Shown here piece by piece: positions 9,306-17,480 of a DNA stretch of 64,000 nucleotides. The stretch comes from Leptolinea sp964420995 (lineage in GTDB: Bacteria > Chloroflexota > Anaerolineae > Anaerolineales > Anaerolineaceae). Within the stretch, counting starts at the first letter, position 1. Each line of letters starts with the position of its first letter. The notes under the pieces were generated by a model. The model was not told where the DNA came from, did no database searches, and saw only the letters and a list, made by a program, of their open reading frames with translations. The DNA lies in the NCBI GenBank assembly GCA_964420995.1, contig CAYQUX010000017.1:38277-102276 (forward strand). Direction: 5' to 3'. The position numbers and the translations under genes were made by a program.

Positions 9306-9594
9306 GATAAAAGAATAGGAACAAACGGGTAATATGCCAATTTATATTCCCTTCCTCCATCATTACTGTTGCAGTGGTTTCCATGATAATTGCTTAACTG
9401 TAAAGTAAAATGGCGGAAACACTATTCTCTGATCTGATATTTGTGTCATCCTTCCACTTTTTCTCAGGGAACACATTGAATTCAACTTATCTGATAAAAT
9501 TCAAGCAAGTAGACCTATCATTTTTCTCCCAACCGAATAAACGTTATTGGAAAAAATAAACCGCATTTTCGCGGTTCTTTTTGCACAGGGAAAA
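9306..9594 (+). promoter_or_regulatory. 5' region of the YjdF-family gene with terminator hairpin (candidate attenuator)
   Basis: No gene is visible. Near the 3' end AACCGC (9559-9564) and GCGGTT (9571-9576) form a short hairpin followed by CTTTTT (9577-9582), only a few bases before the AGGG ribosome site (9587-9590). A terminator just upstream of a start codon is the layout of a transcription-controlling riboswitch or attenuator. Further up, TTGAATT and AATTCAA (about 9476-9505) form another inverted repeat with an inner TATC/GATA. YjdF-family genes in Bacillales carry the yjdF riboswitch; I cannot show that this leader matches that motif. Confidence 0.45.
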
Positions 9595-9597
9595 ATG

Positions 9598-10008
9598 ATG
9601 GAAAATTCATTGACGGTATTATTTGATCCCCCCTTCTGGGTCGGGATTTTTGAACATAATGATGGTGATACATATCGAATGGCCCGCCATGTGTTTGGCG
9701 CTGAACCAACTGAGCCGCAATTACTCGAGTTGGCGCGGAACGGGTTTCCGGGGTTAACGTTCTCCAATCCTGTTAACCTTGCTTCTGTCGAATTGCGCGA
9801 GGTGGGTTACAAACGCCGCATGAGGGAGATCAGGGCAGCGATGAAGAATCCGGCGGCATCCACCCGCTCACAACAGATTCTGCAACAGGAAATGGAGCGG
9901 CAGGCGCAAAATAACCGCGAACACCGTCGACAAATCCGGCAGCAATCGGAGGACCTGAAATTTCAGGCAAGGCAGGCCAGGAAGGCGGAAAAACATCGCG
10001 GTCACTAA
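9598..10008 (+). CDS. YjdF family protein (DUF2992)
   Basis: 136 aa. The N-terminal half (LTVLFDPPFWVGIFEHNDGD, then RHVFGAEPTEPQL) and the very basic helical C-terminus ending in AEKHRGH are the signature of the YjdF/DUF2992 family. In Bacillus these proteins sit under a riboswitch that binds aromatic compounds; their biochemical role is unknown. ATG 9598 is preferred to ATG 9595 for its 7-nt distance from AGGG. The gene stands alone, convergent with argH. The charged tail could bind RNA or DNA, but this is a guess. Confidence 0.85.
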   Translation: MENSLTVLFDPPFWVGIFEHNDGDTYRMARHVFGAEPTEPQLLELARNGFPGLTFSNPVNLASVELREVGYKRRMREIRAAMKNPAASTRSQQILQQEMERQAQNNREHRRQIRQQSEDLKFQARQARKAEKHRGH

Positions 10009-10068
10009 ATCCTCAAAACCGGCCGCGAACGATATGCAATATCTGGTTCGGATTGCCGTGCGCCGGAT

Positions 10069-11436
10069 TTACCCGAGAGCCGCTCTGGCTTCCCCAATCT
10101 GAATTTCGACCGCCTCACGGGCCGTGCCGCCGTAAACCGACCGCCGGTTTACGGAAGATTCAAGACTTAGGGCGGTGTACAGGTCTTCGGCATAGGCCGG
10201 ATGGATCGACCGGTATTCCTCCAATGTCAGGGTGGGCAGGCTTTTTCCCTTTTCCTCTGCCAGCCTGACCGCCTTGCCCACTGCCTCGTGGGCATTGCGG
10301 AAAGGCACCCCTTTGGCTACAAGGTAATCGGCCAGGTCGGTTGCCAGCACAGCCGGATGGATGGCCTGACGGCAGCGCTCAATATTGATGGTTAATGTAG
10401 AAATAACTCCCCCCAGAACAGGGAGAAGAACTTCCATGGTATCCGCGGCTTCGAAAACGGCTGATTTATCTTCCTGAAGGTCTTTATCGTAGGCGGAGGG
10501 CAGCCCTTTAAGCATGGTCAAAAGACCGGTCAATAAGCCGGTAAAGACACCAGCCTTGCCGCGGGTCAATTCCAGCATGTCGGGGTTCTTCTTTTGCGGC
10601 ATCAGGCTGGAACCGGTGGAATATTCATCCGCGAGGGTGATAAAGCCGTATTCAATGGTCGAATACAGGATCAGGGCTTCCGCCATTTTGCTAAGGTGAA
10701 CGCCGGTCAGGGCAGCCCAGAATAGGAACTCTGCCGCGAAATCACGGTCAGAGACGGCATCCAGCGAATTGGGCGATGGAGCGGAAAAACCGAGATCTTC
10801 CGCCAGGGCAAAACGGTTAATGGGAAACGTTGTTCCTGCCAGGGCGGCACTGCCCAGAGGAAGAATTGCCGCGCGTTGAGATAACTCCTTCAAACGGTCA
10901 CGGTCGCGCTGCAGCGCCCAGAAGTGGCTGAGCCACCAATGGCTAAGAAGGATGGGCTGGGCCTGTTGAAAATGCGTATAGCCGGGAAGGATGACATCCA
11001 GATCTTTCTGCGACCGCGCAATGAGCGTTTTCTGAAGATCAACCAGCAGACCGTCCAACATTGCGGCTGTGTTTGCCATCCACAGCCTGAAATCGGTGGC
11101 CACCTGGTCGTTTCGGCTGCGGCCGGTATGCAGTTTTCCCCCCACGGCGCCCACGATTTCTGTCAGGCGGCGTTCGACGGCCGTGTGGATATCCTCATCA
11201 TTCTCGAGGAAAGTGAAGGTTCCTTCATCCATTTCAGCCCGCACAACCTGAAGGCCGTTGGTAAGTGTTTCAGCCTCGTCCGGCGTGATCACTCCAGCGG
11301 CAGCCAGCGCCCGTGCCCAGGCCTGGCTGCCGCGGATATCTTCTGCGTATAGACGCTTATCCACCGGCAGTGAATTATTCAAAAGGGATGCCAGGGAATC
11401 GAGCCCGGCGCGAAAACGGCCTGACCAAAGCGTCAT
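10069..11436 (-). CDS. argH: Argininosuccinate lyase
   Basis: Last step of arginine biosynthesis: argininosuccinate to arginine plus fumarate, in the cytoplasm. 455 aa, normal for the family. Landmarks: LWSGRF at the start, TGRSRNDQVATD, GYTHFQQAQPI with the conserved His, and the fumarase/aspartase signature GSSLMPQKKNPD. It follows argG by 16 bp on the same strand and should be co-transcribed with it, under the leader described upstream of argG. Confidence 0.97.
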   Translation of the reverse strand: MTLWSGRFRAGLDSLASLLNNSLPVDKRLYAEDIRGSQAWARALAAAGVITPDEAETLTNGLQVVRAEMDEGTFTFLENDEDIHTAVERRLTEIVGAVGGKLHTGRSRNDQVATDFRLWMANTAAMLDGLLVDLQKTLIARSQKDLDVILPGYTHFQQAQPILLSHWWLSHFWALQRDRDRLKELSQRAAILPLGSAALAGTTFPINRFALAEDLGFSAPSPNSLDAVSDRDFAAEFLFWAALTGVHLSKMAEALILYSTIEYGFITLADEYSTGSSLMPQKKNPDMLELTRGKAGVFTGLLTGLLTMLKGLPSAYDKDLQEDKSAVFEAADTMEVLLPVLGGVISTLTINIERCRQAIHPAVLATDLADYLVAKGVPFRNAHEAVGKAVRLAEEKGKSLPTLTLEEYRSIHPAYAEDLYTALSLESSVNRRSVYGGTAREAVEIQIGEARAALG

Positions 11437-11452
11437 ACATTCTCCTTAATCA

Positions 11453-12709
11453 TTAATCGCGAATAATCTTTTCAGTCGGCACCGGCGGCAATCCCTCACC
11501 CAGGCCTTTCATCATGGCCTGAACCTTGGATGGCAGCCCGAACAGACGGATAAAGCCGGCGGCGTCGGTGTGATCGTATACCTGGGAGTGCCCGAAGGTG
11601 GCGAATTCCTCGCGGTACAGGCTGTAGGGGCTGGTGCGGCCGGCTACAATCATATTGCCCTTGTACAATTTTACTTTGATTGAGCCGGTGACGACCTTCT
11701 GGGTTGACTGGAAGAAGGCATCCATGGCCTCACGCAGTGGGGTGAACCACAGGCCAAAGTAGACCAGTTCGGCATACTTGTGTGAAAGGACGTCTTTGTA
11801 GTGCATGGTTTCGCGGTCAAGGGTGATGGATTCGAGTTCCTTGTGGGCGAAGCTGAGAATGGTGCCACCCGGTGTTTCATAAACACCGCGGGACTTCATG
11901 CCCACCAGGCGGTTTTCCACCAGGTCAATGCGTCCAATGCCATGCTTGCCGCCCAGGATATTGAGTGTTTCCACCAGCTTGACCGGCGCGGTGGGAACAC
12001 CGTTAAGGGCTACAGGTTCTCCCTGTTCAAAGGTGATCTCAACCGTTTCTGGTTCGTTCGGCGCGTCAAAGGGGGAGGCGGAGAGGACAAACATATCCTC
12101 ACGGGGTTCACTATTGGCGTCTTCCAGGTTGCCGCCTTCGTGAGAGATGTGCCAGAGGTTGCGGTCGCGGCTGTAGAAGGACGGATTCTTGCTGGGCGCG
12201 GACAGGTTATGCGCGGCCAGATACGCCAGGGCGTCTTCGCGTGACTGGATATTCCATTCGCGCCAGGGGGCGATCACTTTCAACCGTGGATCAAGAGCGG
12301 TGAAGGCCAGTTCAAAACGCACCTGGTCATTGCCTTTACCCGTGCAGCCGTGGGCCACGGCGTCAGCGCCTTCCGCCCAGGCGATTTCCACCTGTTTTTT
12401 AGCGATGAGCGGGCGGGCGATGGATGTGCCCAGCAGGTATTTGCGCTCATAAACCGCGCCGGATTTCAACATGGGCCACAGGTAATCCTTGCAGAATTCC
12501 TCGCGCAGATCGAGCTTTATAAGCTTCGCGGCACCCTGTTCTTTGGCGCGGCCTTCAAGGTTTTCCAACTCTTCCGCCTGTCCGACATCGGCGCAGTAGC
12601 ATATGACCTCACAGTTGTAATTCTCTTTCAACCAGGGGACGATCACCGAGGTGTCCAATCCACCCGAGTAAGCCAGAACAACCTTCTTTACATCTTTCTT
12701 TTCACTCAT
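11453..12709 (-). CDS. argG: Argininosuccinate synthase
   Basis: ATP-dependent condensation of citrulline and aspartate to argininosuccinate, the step before argH. 418 aa; the PP-motif AYSGGLDTSV is near the N-terminus, and GCTGKGNDQVRFE and the SPYSLYREEFATFG region are also conserved. The start is ATG 12709 behind a perfect AGGAGG (12715-12720); a longer frame to 12736 would run over this ribosome site and into the terminator, so it is rejected. An intrinsic terminator ends 14 nt before the ribosome site, with a promoter and a small Arg-containing ORF further upstream, which implies regulated read-through. Confidence 0.97.
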   Translation of the reverse strand: MSEKKDVKKVVLAYSGGLDTSVIVPWLKENYNCEVICYCADVGQAEELENLEGRAKEQGAAKLIKLDLREEFCKDYLWPMLKSGAVYERKYLLGTSIARPLIAKKQVEIAWAEGADAVAHGCTGKGNDQVRFELAFTALDPRLKVIAPWREWNIQSREDALAYLAAHNLSAPSKNPSFYSRDRNLWHISHEGGNLEDANSEPREDMFVLSASPFDAPNEPETVEITFEQGEPVALNGVPTAPVKLVETLNILGGKHGIGRIDLVENRLVGMKSRGVYETPGGTILSFAHKELESITLDRETMHYKDVLSHKYAELVYFGLWFTPLREAMDAFFQSTQKVVTGSIKVKLYKGNMIVAGRTSPYSLYREEFATFGHSQVYDHTDAAGFIRLFGLPSKVQAMMKGLGEGLPPVPTEKIIRD

Positions 12710-12737
12710 AGCAGCCTCCTGAAAAAATAATAACAAA

Positions 12738-12761
12738 AAACCCCGCCAGGTGGCGGGGTTT
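12738..12761 (-). terminator. Leader terminator in front of argG
   Basis: Stem CCCCGCC/GGCGGGG extended by AAA/TTT, loop AGGT; read on the minus strand it ends in a U run (12740-12735). It lies between the argG promoter and the argG ribosome site, so it would abort argGH transcription unless an alternative fold prevents it. Confidence 0.85.
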
Positions 12762-12806
12762 GGATGTACTGATCAAGAAATTTTCACGTCGTCAGTCCAG
12801 CGAAAC

Positions 12807-12869
12807 CTACCCAACCATCCGGAGATGTGGGTGAGACAGGGTTCGTCGGGCTCGCAGGTCAAATTTCAT
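12807..12869 (-). CDS. Candidate arginine leader peptide (20 aa) of argGH
   Basis: A 20-codon ORF starting ATG (12869) and ending TAG (12807) between the argG promoter and its leader terminator. It begins MKFDL and then has the cluster R-A-R-R (codons CGA GCC CGA CGA, residues 6-9) and a further Arg (CGG) at residue 17: four Arg codons of 20. The ATG is 7 nt after the -10 hexamer, so translation would be leaderless or nearly so. The ORF's 3' half overlaps a hairpin (12809-12832; CATC-TCCG-GATG core with ACCCA/TGGGT below). Ribosome stalling at the Arg cluster could decide between this hairpin and the terminator. The existence of the ORF is certain; its translation and role are inferred. Confidence 0.55.
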   Translation of the reverse strand: MKFDLRARRTLSHPHLRMVG

Positions 12870-12876
12870 TGGCTGT

Positions 12877-12904
12877 ATTGTACCGGAAAATGGCACACTG
12901 TCAA
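12877..12904 (-). promoter_or_regulatory. argGH promoter
   Basis: Minus-strand TTGACA (12904-12899), 16-bp spacer, TACAAT (12882-12877). A near-consensus sigma-70 type promoter. The predicted transcript begins at about 12870, at the leader ORF start codon. Confidence 0.75.
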
Positions 12905-12934
12905 GGAAAAACCGAAAGAACCAATTCCACCCGG

Positions 12935-14785
12935 TTATCCCCGCAGTTCAAACCGGTAACTGACCTTCCCCACGCGGATCATATCACCCGGAGAAAGGGC
13001 AATACCCAGGTTGGATACCGGCGAGTTATTCACCCAGGTGCCGGAGACGGATCCTGCGTCTTCCAGCCAGTAATCGCCGTTTGGCTTGCGGGTGATGCGT
13101 GCGTGCAGGCCGTCAACGCTGGGCGATGAGATGACCATTTGTGCGCGGATCGGACTGCTGCCCAGGTTGATGGTCTTGTCGCCCAGGCGGAAGGGAGGTT
13201 GTGTGGTGATGGAATCGCTGTTCTCCACGGGGAGCAACCAACCCGTCCTATCGCGGGTTACTGCCGTCATGGCGGGTTGTGTGTTGGGCTCGGTAATTGT
13301 GCGAATGACTCCCGGGCGGTCCAGTGGACGCGAATCCACCCGGGCGGAAGCCGGTCTCCCTTGCAGTGCCTCCTGAGCTTCCCTCGTTTTTCGTACCCGG
13401 TATTGGGTGAAGAAGGCTGCGCCGGCCACCAACAAGATCACACCTACCGCCAGAGCCAACCGTTCGGATGATACAGCTTCAAGCCAGTTGGCAGCCGGAG
13501 GTGCTGGAACAAATACCTCGAGAGGCAGGACCACAGTACTGCTTGAAAATCCCAGTTCGTCTTTTATTGTAACCTGCAGGTTATATGTGCCGCTGGTTTT
13601 CAGGTTACCCGTTGGCCAGCTCAGCTTTGTAAAGGCGGAGCCATTCTTTTCATCAACCATGTTTCCGTCAACCAGCAGACGACTGACGACCAGATTTCGG
13701 GGGTGTTTATCCGGGAATTCAATATTAAGCTCAAGGGGTATTTCGGATGGTGAAAGCACTGACCGGCCGGATTCGGTTTGTTTCCAGGTTAAATCCACGG
13801 ATTGGATCGGGTTCACGAACATGACATTCGGCGCTTTTACCGATAATTCATAGTTGGCTTCGGGTGATCTGGCTTGAATTTTTTGTGATTGGATTTCAAG
13901 CGATACTATCTGTGTTCCACTCTGGTTGCTGCGTGACCGGTAGACAATTTCATACTGCCGGCGCAAAGGCTGCAGGTAACTTTCAATCGGGGGAAGCGCC
14001 TCACGGCCGGTAAGTCTGAAAACCTGCCCGCCGGTACGATCTGCCAGCGATTGAATGGCTGCTTCGGACTCTGGTTGTTTTGCTGACGCGGGAGCCATCA
14101 ACCAGATATTAATCTGAATTCCCGCCCCGGCAGCCTGTTCGGCAAGCGTATCCATGGCTTTTGCCTGACCCGAGGACATCAGCGGGGTGATGTAAAGAAC
14201 GGTTTGTTTCATTCCGGTTTGCGCCGGCGCGCCTATGGCCTGTTCAATGGCTTTGGAAAGACTGGTCAGGCTTGGGGTGGCTTCGATTAATTCCGGCGAA
14301 ATTGTGTTGAAAGCCGCCGTCCACGCGTCGGGTGTATTCAAATGAGCGGCTTTTACTCCCGCGTTGGTCACCAGGCTGACCGAATCGCCTTTGCCGATGG
14401 ATTGGGCTTCCGGCACCCAGTTCAACAGGGCTTCCTTGATCAATTGCCAGTTGGCCTTGCTGGAAAGCCGGTTGGCCAGGATCGGCCCGCCGTTTATGGC
14501 TACCAGAAAATCCACAGCGGTCGGTGTTTCGTTGGCTTCATCCACCGGCCGCAGGATGCCATTCTCAATGACTTTGAAATCCTCATAGGTTAGATCAGGT
14601 GAGAAACTCCCATCTGCCTGGAGCACATCCACTTCCAGGTGAATGGTGGGAAATCGGGAGGGGTCAATTCGGTTGATTCGGGAGCGCGCGGATGACTGCG
14701 CGGTAACGGGGAGGGCGGCTGATGTATGGAAAAATATCGCCATAACCAGCATCGCGGCCCCTGTCATGTGCAGCCATTTTTTCAC
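12935..14785 (-). CDS. Secreted VWA-like / transmembrane / cytoplasmic FHA domain protein
   Basis: 616 aa. A signal peptide (MKKWLHMTGAAMLVMAIFF, cleavage after an AxA-like site) is followed by a large extracytoplasmic part. This includes a VWA-like domain (FLVAINGGP, then KGDSVSLVTNAG and TVLYITPLMSSGQAKAMD) and a beta-rich section. One membrane helix (about 448-468, LALAVGVILLVAGAAFF) leads to a basic linker and a C-terminal FHA domain (about 530-616) with ISSPSVDGLHARI and LEDAGSVSGTWVNN. FHA domains bind phosphothreonine, so the protein could link an outside binding event to Ser/Thr kinase signalling. GTG start at 14785 after GAGGT. It follows the membrane protein gene by 18 bp in the guaA operon. 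Confidence 0.8.
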   Translation of the reverse strand: MKKWLHMTGAAMLVMAIFFHTSAALPVTAQSSARSRINRIDPSRFPTIHLEVDVLQADGSFSPDLTYEDFKVIENGILRPVDEANETPTAVDFLVAINGGPILANRLSSKANWQLIKEALLNWVPEAQSIGKGDSVSLVTNAGVKAAHLNTPDAWTAAFNTISPELIEATPSLTSLSKAIEQAIGAPAQTGMKQTVLYITPLMSSGQAKAMDTLAEQAAGAGIQINIWLMAPASAKQPESEAAIQSLADRTGGQVFRLTGREALPPIESYLQPLRRQYEIVYRSRSNQSGTQIVSLEIQSQKIQARSPEANYELSVKAPNVMFVNPIQSVDLTWKQTESGRSVLSPSEIPLELNIEFPDKHPRNLVVSRLLVDGNMVDEKNGSAFTKLSWPTGNLKTSGTYNLQVTIKDELGFSSSTVVLPLEVFVPAPPAANWLEAVSSERLALAVGVILLVAGAAFFTQYRVRKTREAQEALQGRPASARVDSRPLDRPGVIRTITEPNTQPAMTAVTRDRTGWLLPVENSDSITTQPPFRLGDKTINLGSSPIRAQMVISSPSVDGLHARITRKPNGDYWLEDAGSVSGTWVNNSPVSNLGIALSPGDMIRVGKVSYRFELRG

Positions 14786-14803
14786 TGTCTACCTCGTATG
14801 CGT

Positions 14804-15811
14804 TTATGCAGTCATCGTTAAGACCTGAAATTCAGGCTGTTCCGGTTGTTTACCTGTCAGGCGTAAGAAGACCAGTGTCCAGATTGAACCAATATAGCTC
14901 TGCAAGACTCCCTGCAGGAAAATTACCAGGGGAGTAAGGCAGCATAACATCACACCGACCAAACCCAACATTGTGGTCTGGGTGGATTGATCATTTGATA
15001 CACCCATCATGGCCACCGGGATCACCAGAAACACCAGCGGCAGGGAAATGATGATCCCAACAATACCGCCGCCAATTATGACGATCAAGGCCACAACGGC
15101 TACTGGGCCAAGGTTCTCCCGGCAGACTGACCAGCCGCGCTTAACAGCATCCAACAGACCCAGGTCTTCCACCACCAGGGCGATGTTCGCCTGCTCGATC
15201 AGGACGTTGAGCGCCATACCCACCGGCACAAGCAGACAGATCAACGGGAGCAGGCATACCAACCCGATACCGAAGGTGCCAACCGTCAGAAGGAGCAGGG
15301 GGATGATTAGGAGGATGACCGCCACAGTCGCGGCCAATCCATACAGTAAATTCAGCAGGAAGGCTCTCCCAAAGAAAGGTGTGCTCTCCCCCCAGACCTG
15401 ACCAAACCGCAGCGGTTCATGCCCCGCTTCCGCCAGAACCGTACCTCTGATTAGACCGATCCGGCCCATTGTTCCTACCATGACCAGAATCAGGCTGAAG
15501 AAAAGCACGAGGCATAACAGACCGATTATGATCCCAATGTCGGGCATGGCGCCATTCGCTGTGTCTGTTAATTTCTCAAAGTTCTTGAAAAACTCTTCCA
15601 ATTCGGGAAATTGTCCGTTGGAAAATGGACCATTTCCATTGGTGATCCCATTCTGGTTACCCGGCAGGTTGTAATTCATGCTTGAATTGGAACCACCTCC
15701 ACCTCCGCCGCCAGAGTTCTGGCTGCAGGAGGCGAGAATCCCAAATATCCACATGACTTTATTCTTCCAGATGATCTTCCAGGCTTTTGATAAAACTTCC
15801 CCTAATTCCAT
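14804..15811 (-). CDS. Polytopic membrane protein with glycine-rich loop, unknown function
   Basis: 335 aa, about six predicted membrane segments, no family name I can assign safely; the segment arrangement recalls DUF975/DUF4013-type proteins. After MELGEVLSKAWKIIWKNK, a first helix ends in ASCSQNS followed by seven glycines and an Asn/Gly-rich stretch, a flexible loop likely outside the membrane. ATG 15811 is chosen since GGGAGA lies just upstream and it falls after the guaA stop; an upstream extension would overlap guaA by about 80 bp. It sits between guaA and the FHA protein, all on one strand. Confidence 0.7.
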   Translation of the reverse strand: MELGEVLSKAWKIIWKNKVMWIFGILASCSQNSGGGGGGGSNSSMNYNLPGNQNGITNGNGPFSNGQFPELEEFFKNFEKLTDTANGAMPDIGIIIGLLCLVLFFSLILVMVGTMGRIGLIRGTVLAEAGHEPLRFGQVWGESTPFFGRAFLLNLLYGLAATVAVILLIIPLLLLTVGTFGIGLVCLLPLICLLVPVGMALNVLIEQANIALVVEDLGLLDAVKRGWSVCRENLGPVAVVALIVIIGGGIVGIIISLPLVFLVIPVAMMGVSNDQSTQTTMLGLVGVMLCCLTPLVIFLQGVLQSYIGSIWTLVFLRLTGKQPEQPEFQVLTMTA

Positions 15812-15833
15812 TGCGATAATCTCCCTGTTTTTA

Positions 15834-17387
15834 TTATTCCCATTCAATGGTGCCGGGCGGTTTGCTGGTGATATCGTAAACGACCCGGTTGACTCCCGTG
15901 ACCTCATTGACAATCCGGTTGGCTGTTCTGGCCAGCAGGTCTGCCGGCAGGCGCGCCCAATCTGCGGTCATGAAATCATCCGTGGTTACGGCGCGAAGAG
16001 CGACCACTTCCTGATAGGTACGCTGATCGCCCATAACACCCACCGAACGTACCGGCAAAAGTACGGCAAACGCCTGTGCCGCCCGCTCTTCATCACCGGC
16101 TGCGCGGGTTTTCAACCACCCGGCCGACGATAATTCTTCGGTGAAGATGGCATCAGCATTCCGCAGCCGCTCCAACCGTTCAGCGGTGATCTCGCCCAGG
16201 CAGCGTACCGCCAACCCCGGGCCCGGGAAGGGCTGCCGCCAGATGAGTTCCGGCGGTAATCCAAGCGCCTCGCCAACCAGGCGGACTTCGTCTTTAAAGA
16301 AATAGCGTAGCGGTTCCACCAGCTTGAATTGCATATCTTCCGGAAGCCCGCCCACGTTGTGGTGGGTTTTTATGCGGGCGGCTTTATTGCGCTCAGGCGC
16401 GCTTGATTCGACCACATCCGGATAGATGGTGCCCTGAACCAGGTAATCGATCTTCCCCAGACTGCGGGCGTGATTCTCAAACACGCGGATGAAGGTTTCT
16501 CCGATTACCTTGCGTTTTGTTTCCGGGTCAGTCACCCTCTCAAGGCCGTGTAGGAACCATTCAGACGCATCGATACACACAAAGCGTTCCCCAAGCATGG
16601 GAACGAAAGCCTGTTCAACATACTGCCGCTCATTCTTGCGCAGCAGACCATGATCAACAAAAACCGCGTTCAACCGGTCCCCGGATGCCCGGGCGGCAAG
16701 GGCGGTGGCCACGCTCGAATCGACTCCACCGGACACGGCTGAAAGAAGACGCGCTTCACCTGCCACAGAACGGATGCGCTCAACAGCCAGATCGATCATG
16801 GATGAAGGCGTCCAGTCGGCTCTGGCCTGGCAAATTTCCAGCACAAAGCGGCGCAGAATTTCCATACCGCGGGGAGTGTGGCGGACTTCAGGGTGGAATT
16901 GAACACCATAAATTCTGCGGGATTCATTTCCCATGGCCGCGAAGGGGCAATTGGGATTTTCCGCCAGGATGGTAAAACCATCCGGGATGCTATCAATGCG
17001 GTCACCGTGCGACATCCAAACATCATGCGAACCGTCTGGAATCAGGCGGTTGGTTTTGCCAACCCTGATCTGCGAAGGTCCAAATTCCTTTTCGCCGGCC
17101 GGGATCACTTTTCCCCCAAGAATGCGCGTAATGGCCTGCATGCCATAGCAGATTCCCAGCAGGGGAACCCCCGCTCCCATCACAAAGGGATCTATAGATG
17201 GAGCGCCTTCGTCGTAAACAGACGAAGGCCCCCCGGATAGGATAATACCAAGCGGTTTAAGAGCCGCCATTTTTTCTGCGGGAGTATCCCAGGGAAGGAT
17301 TTCGCTGTAAACGTGCAGTTCGCGAATCCGGCGGGCAATTAATTGGGTGTATTGTGAACCGAAATCGAGTATAAGAATTGTATCCAT
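15834..17387 (-). CDS. guaA: GMP synthase (glutamine-hydrolysing)
   Basis: Converts XMP to GMP using glutamine and ATP. 517 aa, full length. Class I amidotransferase domain (1-190) with nucleophile Cys80 in LLGICYGMQ and the HPEV pair; ATP-pyrophosphatase domain with SGGVDSS; C-terminal dimerisation domain ending in the family-typical TIEWE. It is probably the first gene of a three-gene minus-strand unit with the membrane and FHA proteins. A -10 like TATAAT (minus strand, 17420-17415) lies 27 nt upstream of ATG 17387, in the short gap shared with divergent pstS. Confidence 0.97.
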   Translation of the reverse strand: MDTILILDFGSQYTQLIARRIRELHVYSEILPWDTPAEKMAALKPLGIILSGGPSSVYDEGAPSIDPFVMGAGVPLLGICYGMQAITRILGGKVIPAGEKEFGPSQIRVGKTNRLIPDGSHDVWMSHGDRIDSIPDGFTILAENPNCPFAAMGNESRRIYGVQFHPEVRHTPRGMEILRRFVLEICQARADWTPSSMIDLAVERIRSVAGEARLLSAVSGGVDSSVATALAARASGDRLNAVFVDHGLLRKNERQYVEQAFVPMLGERFVCIDASEWFLHGLERVTDPETKRKVIGETFIRVFENHARSLGKIDYLVQGTIYPDVVESSAPERNKAARIKTHHNVGGLPEDMQFKLVEPLRYFFKDEVRLVGEALGLPPELIWRQPFPGPGLAVRCLGEITAERLERLRNADAIFTEELSSAGWLKTRAAGDEERAAQAFAVLLPVRSVGVMGDQRTYQEVVALRAVTTDDFMTADWARLPADLLARTANRIVNEVTGVNRVVYDITSKPPGTIEWE

Positions 17388-17442
17388 TGGCCTGACCAGT
17401 GAGGGGTTCTTTCCATTATACAGGATTAGGCGAAAAAATCCG

Positions 17443-17473
17443 CTGACAGAACCATCCTGTCATCAGATATAAT
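17443..17473 (+). promoter_or_regulatory. pstS promoter region with inverted repeat
   Basis: TATAAT at 17468-17473 lies 7 nt before the pstS ATG, so the transcript would be almost leaderless. Upstream is TGACAG (17444-17449), 7 nt, CTGTCA (17457-17462), a perfect inverted repeat that overlaps the -35 region (CTGACA at 17443, a long 19-bp spacer). The repeat may bind a phosphate-responsive regulator; CTGTCAT resembles half a pho box but is not arranged as the direct repeat seen in E. coli. Confidence 0.5.
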
Positions 17474-17480
17474 TGCAGGA

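Noticed and set aside
12738..12904. T-box, SAM or guanidine riboswitch ahead of argG
   Set aside because: None of the conserved sequence blocks of these classes could be recognised; the small ORF with Arg codons explains the region better.
17443..17463. E. coli-like pho box before pstS
   Set aside because: Only one CTGTCAT-like heptamer; the other element is in inverted, not direct, orientation at the wrong spacing. Kept only as an inverted repeat.
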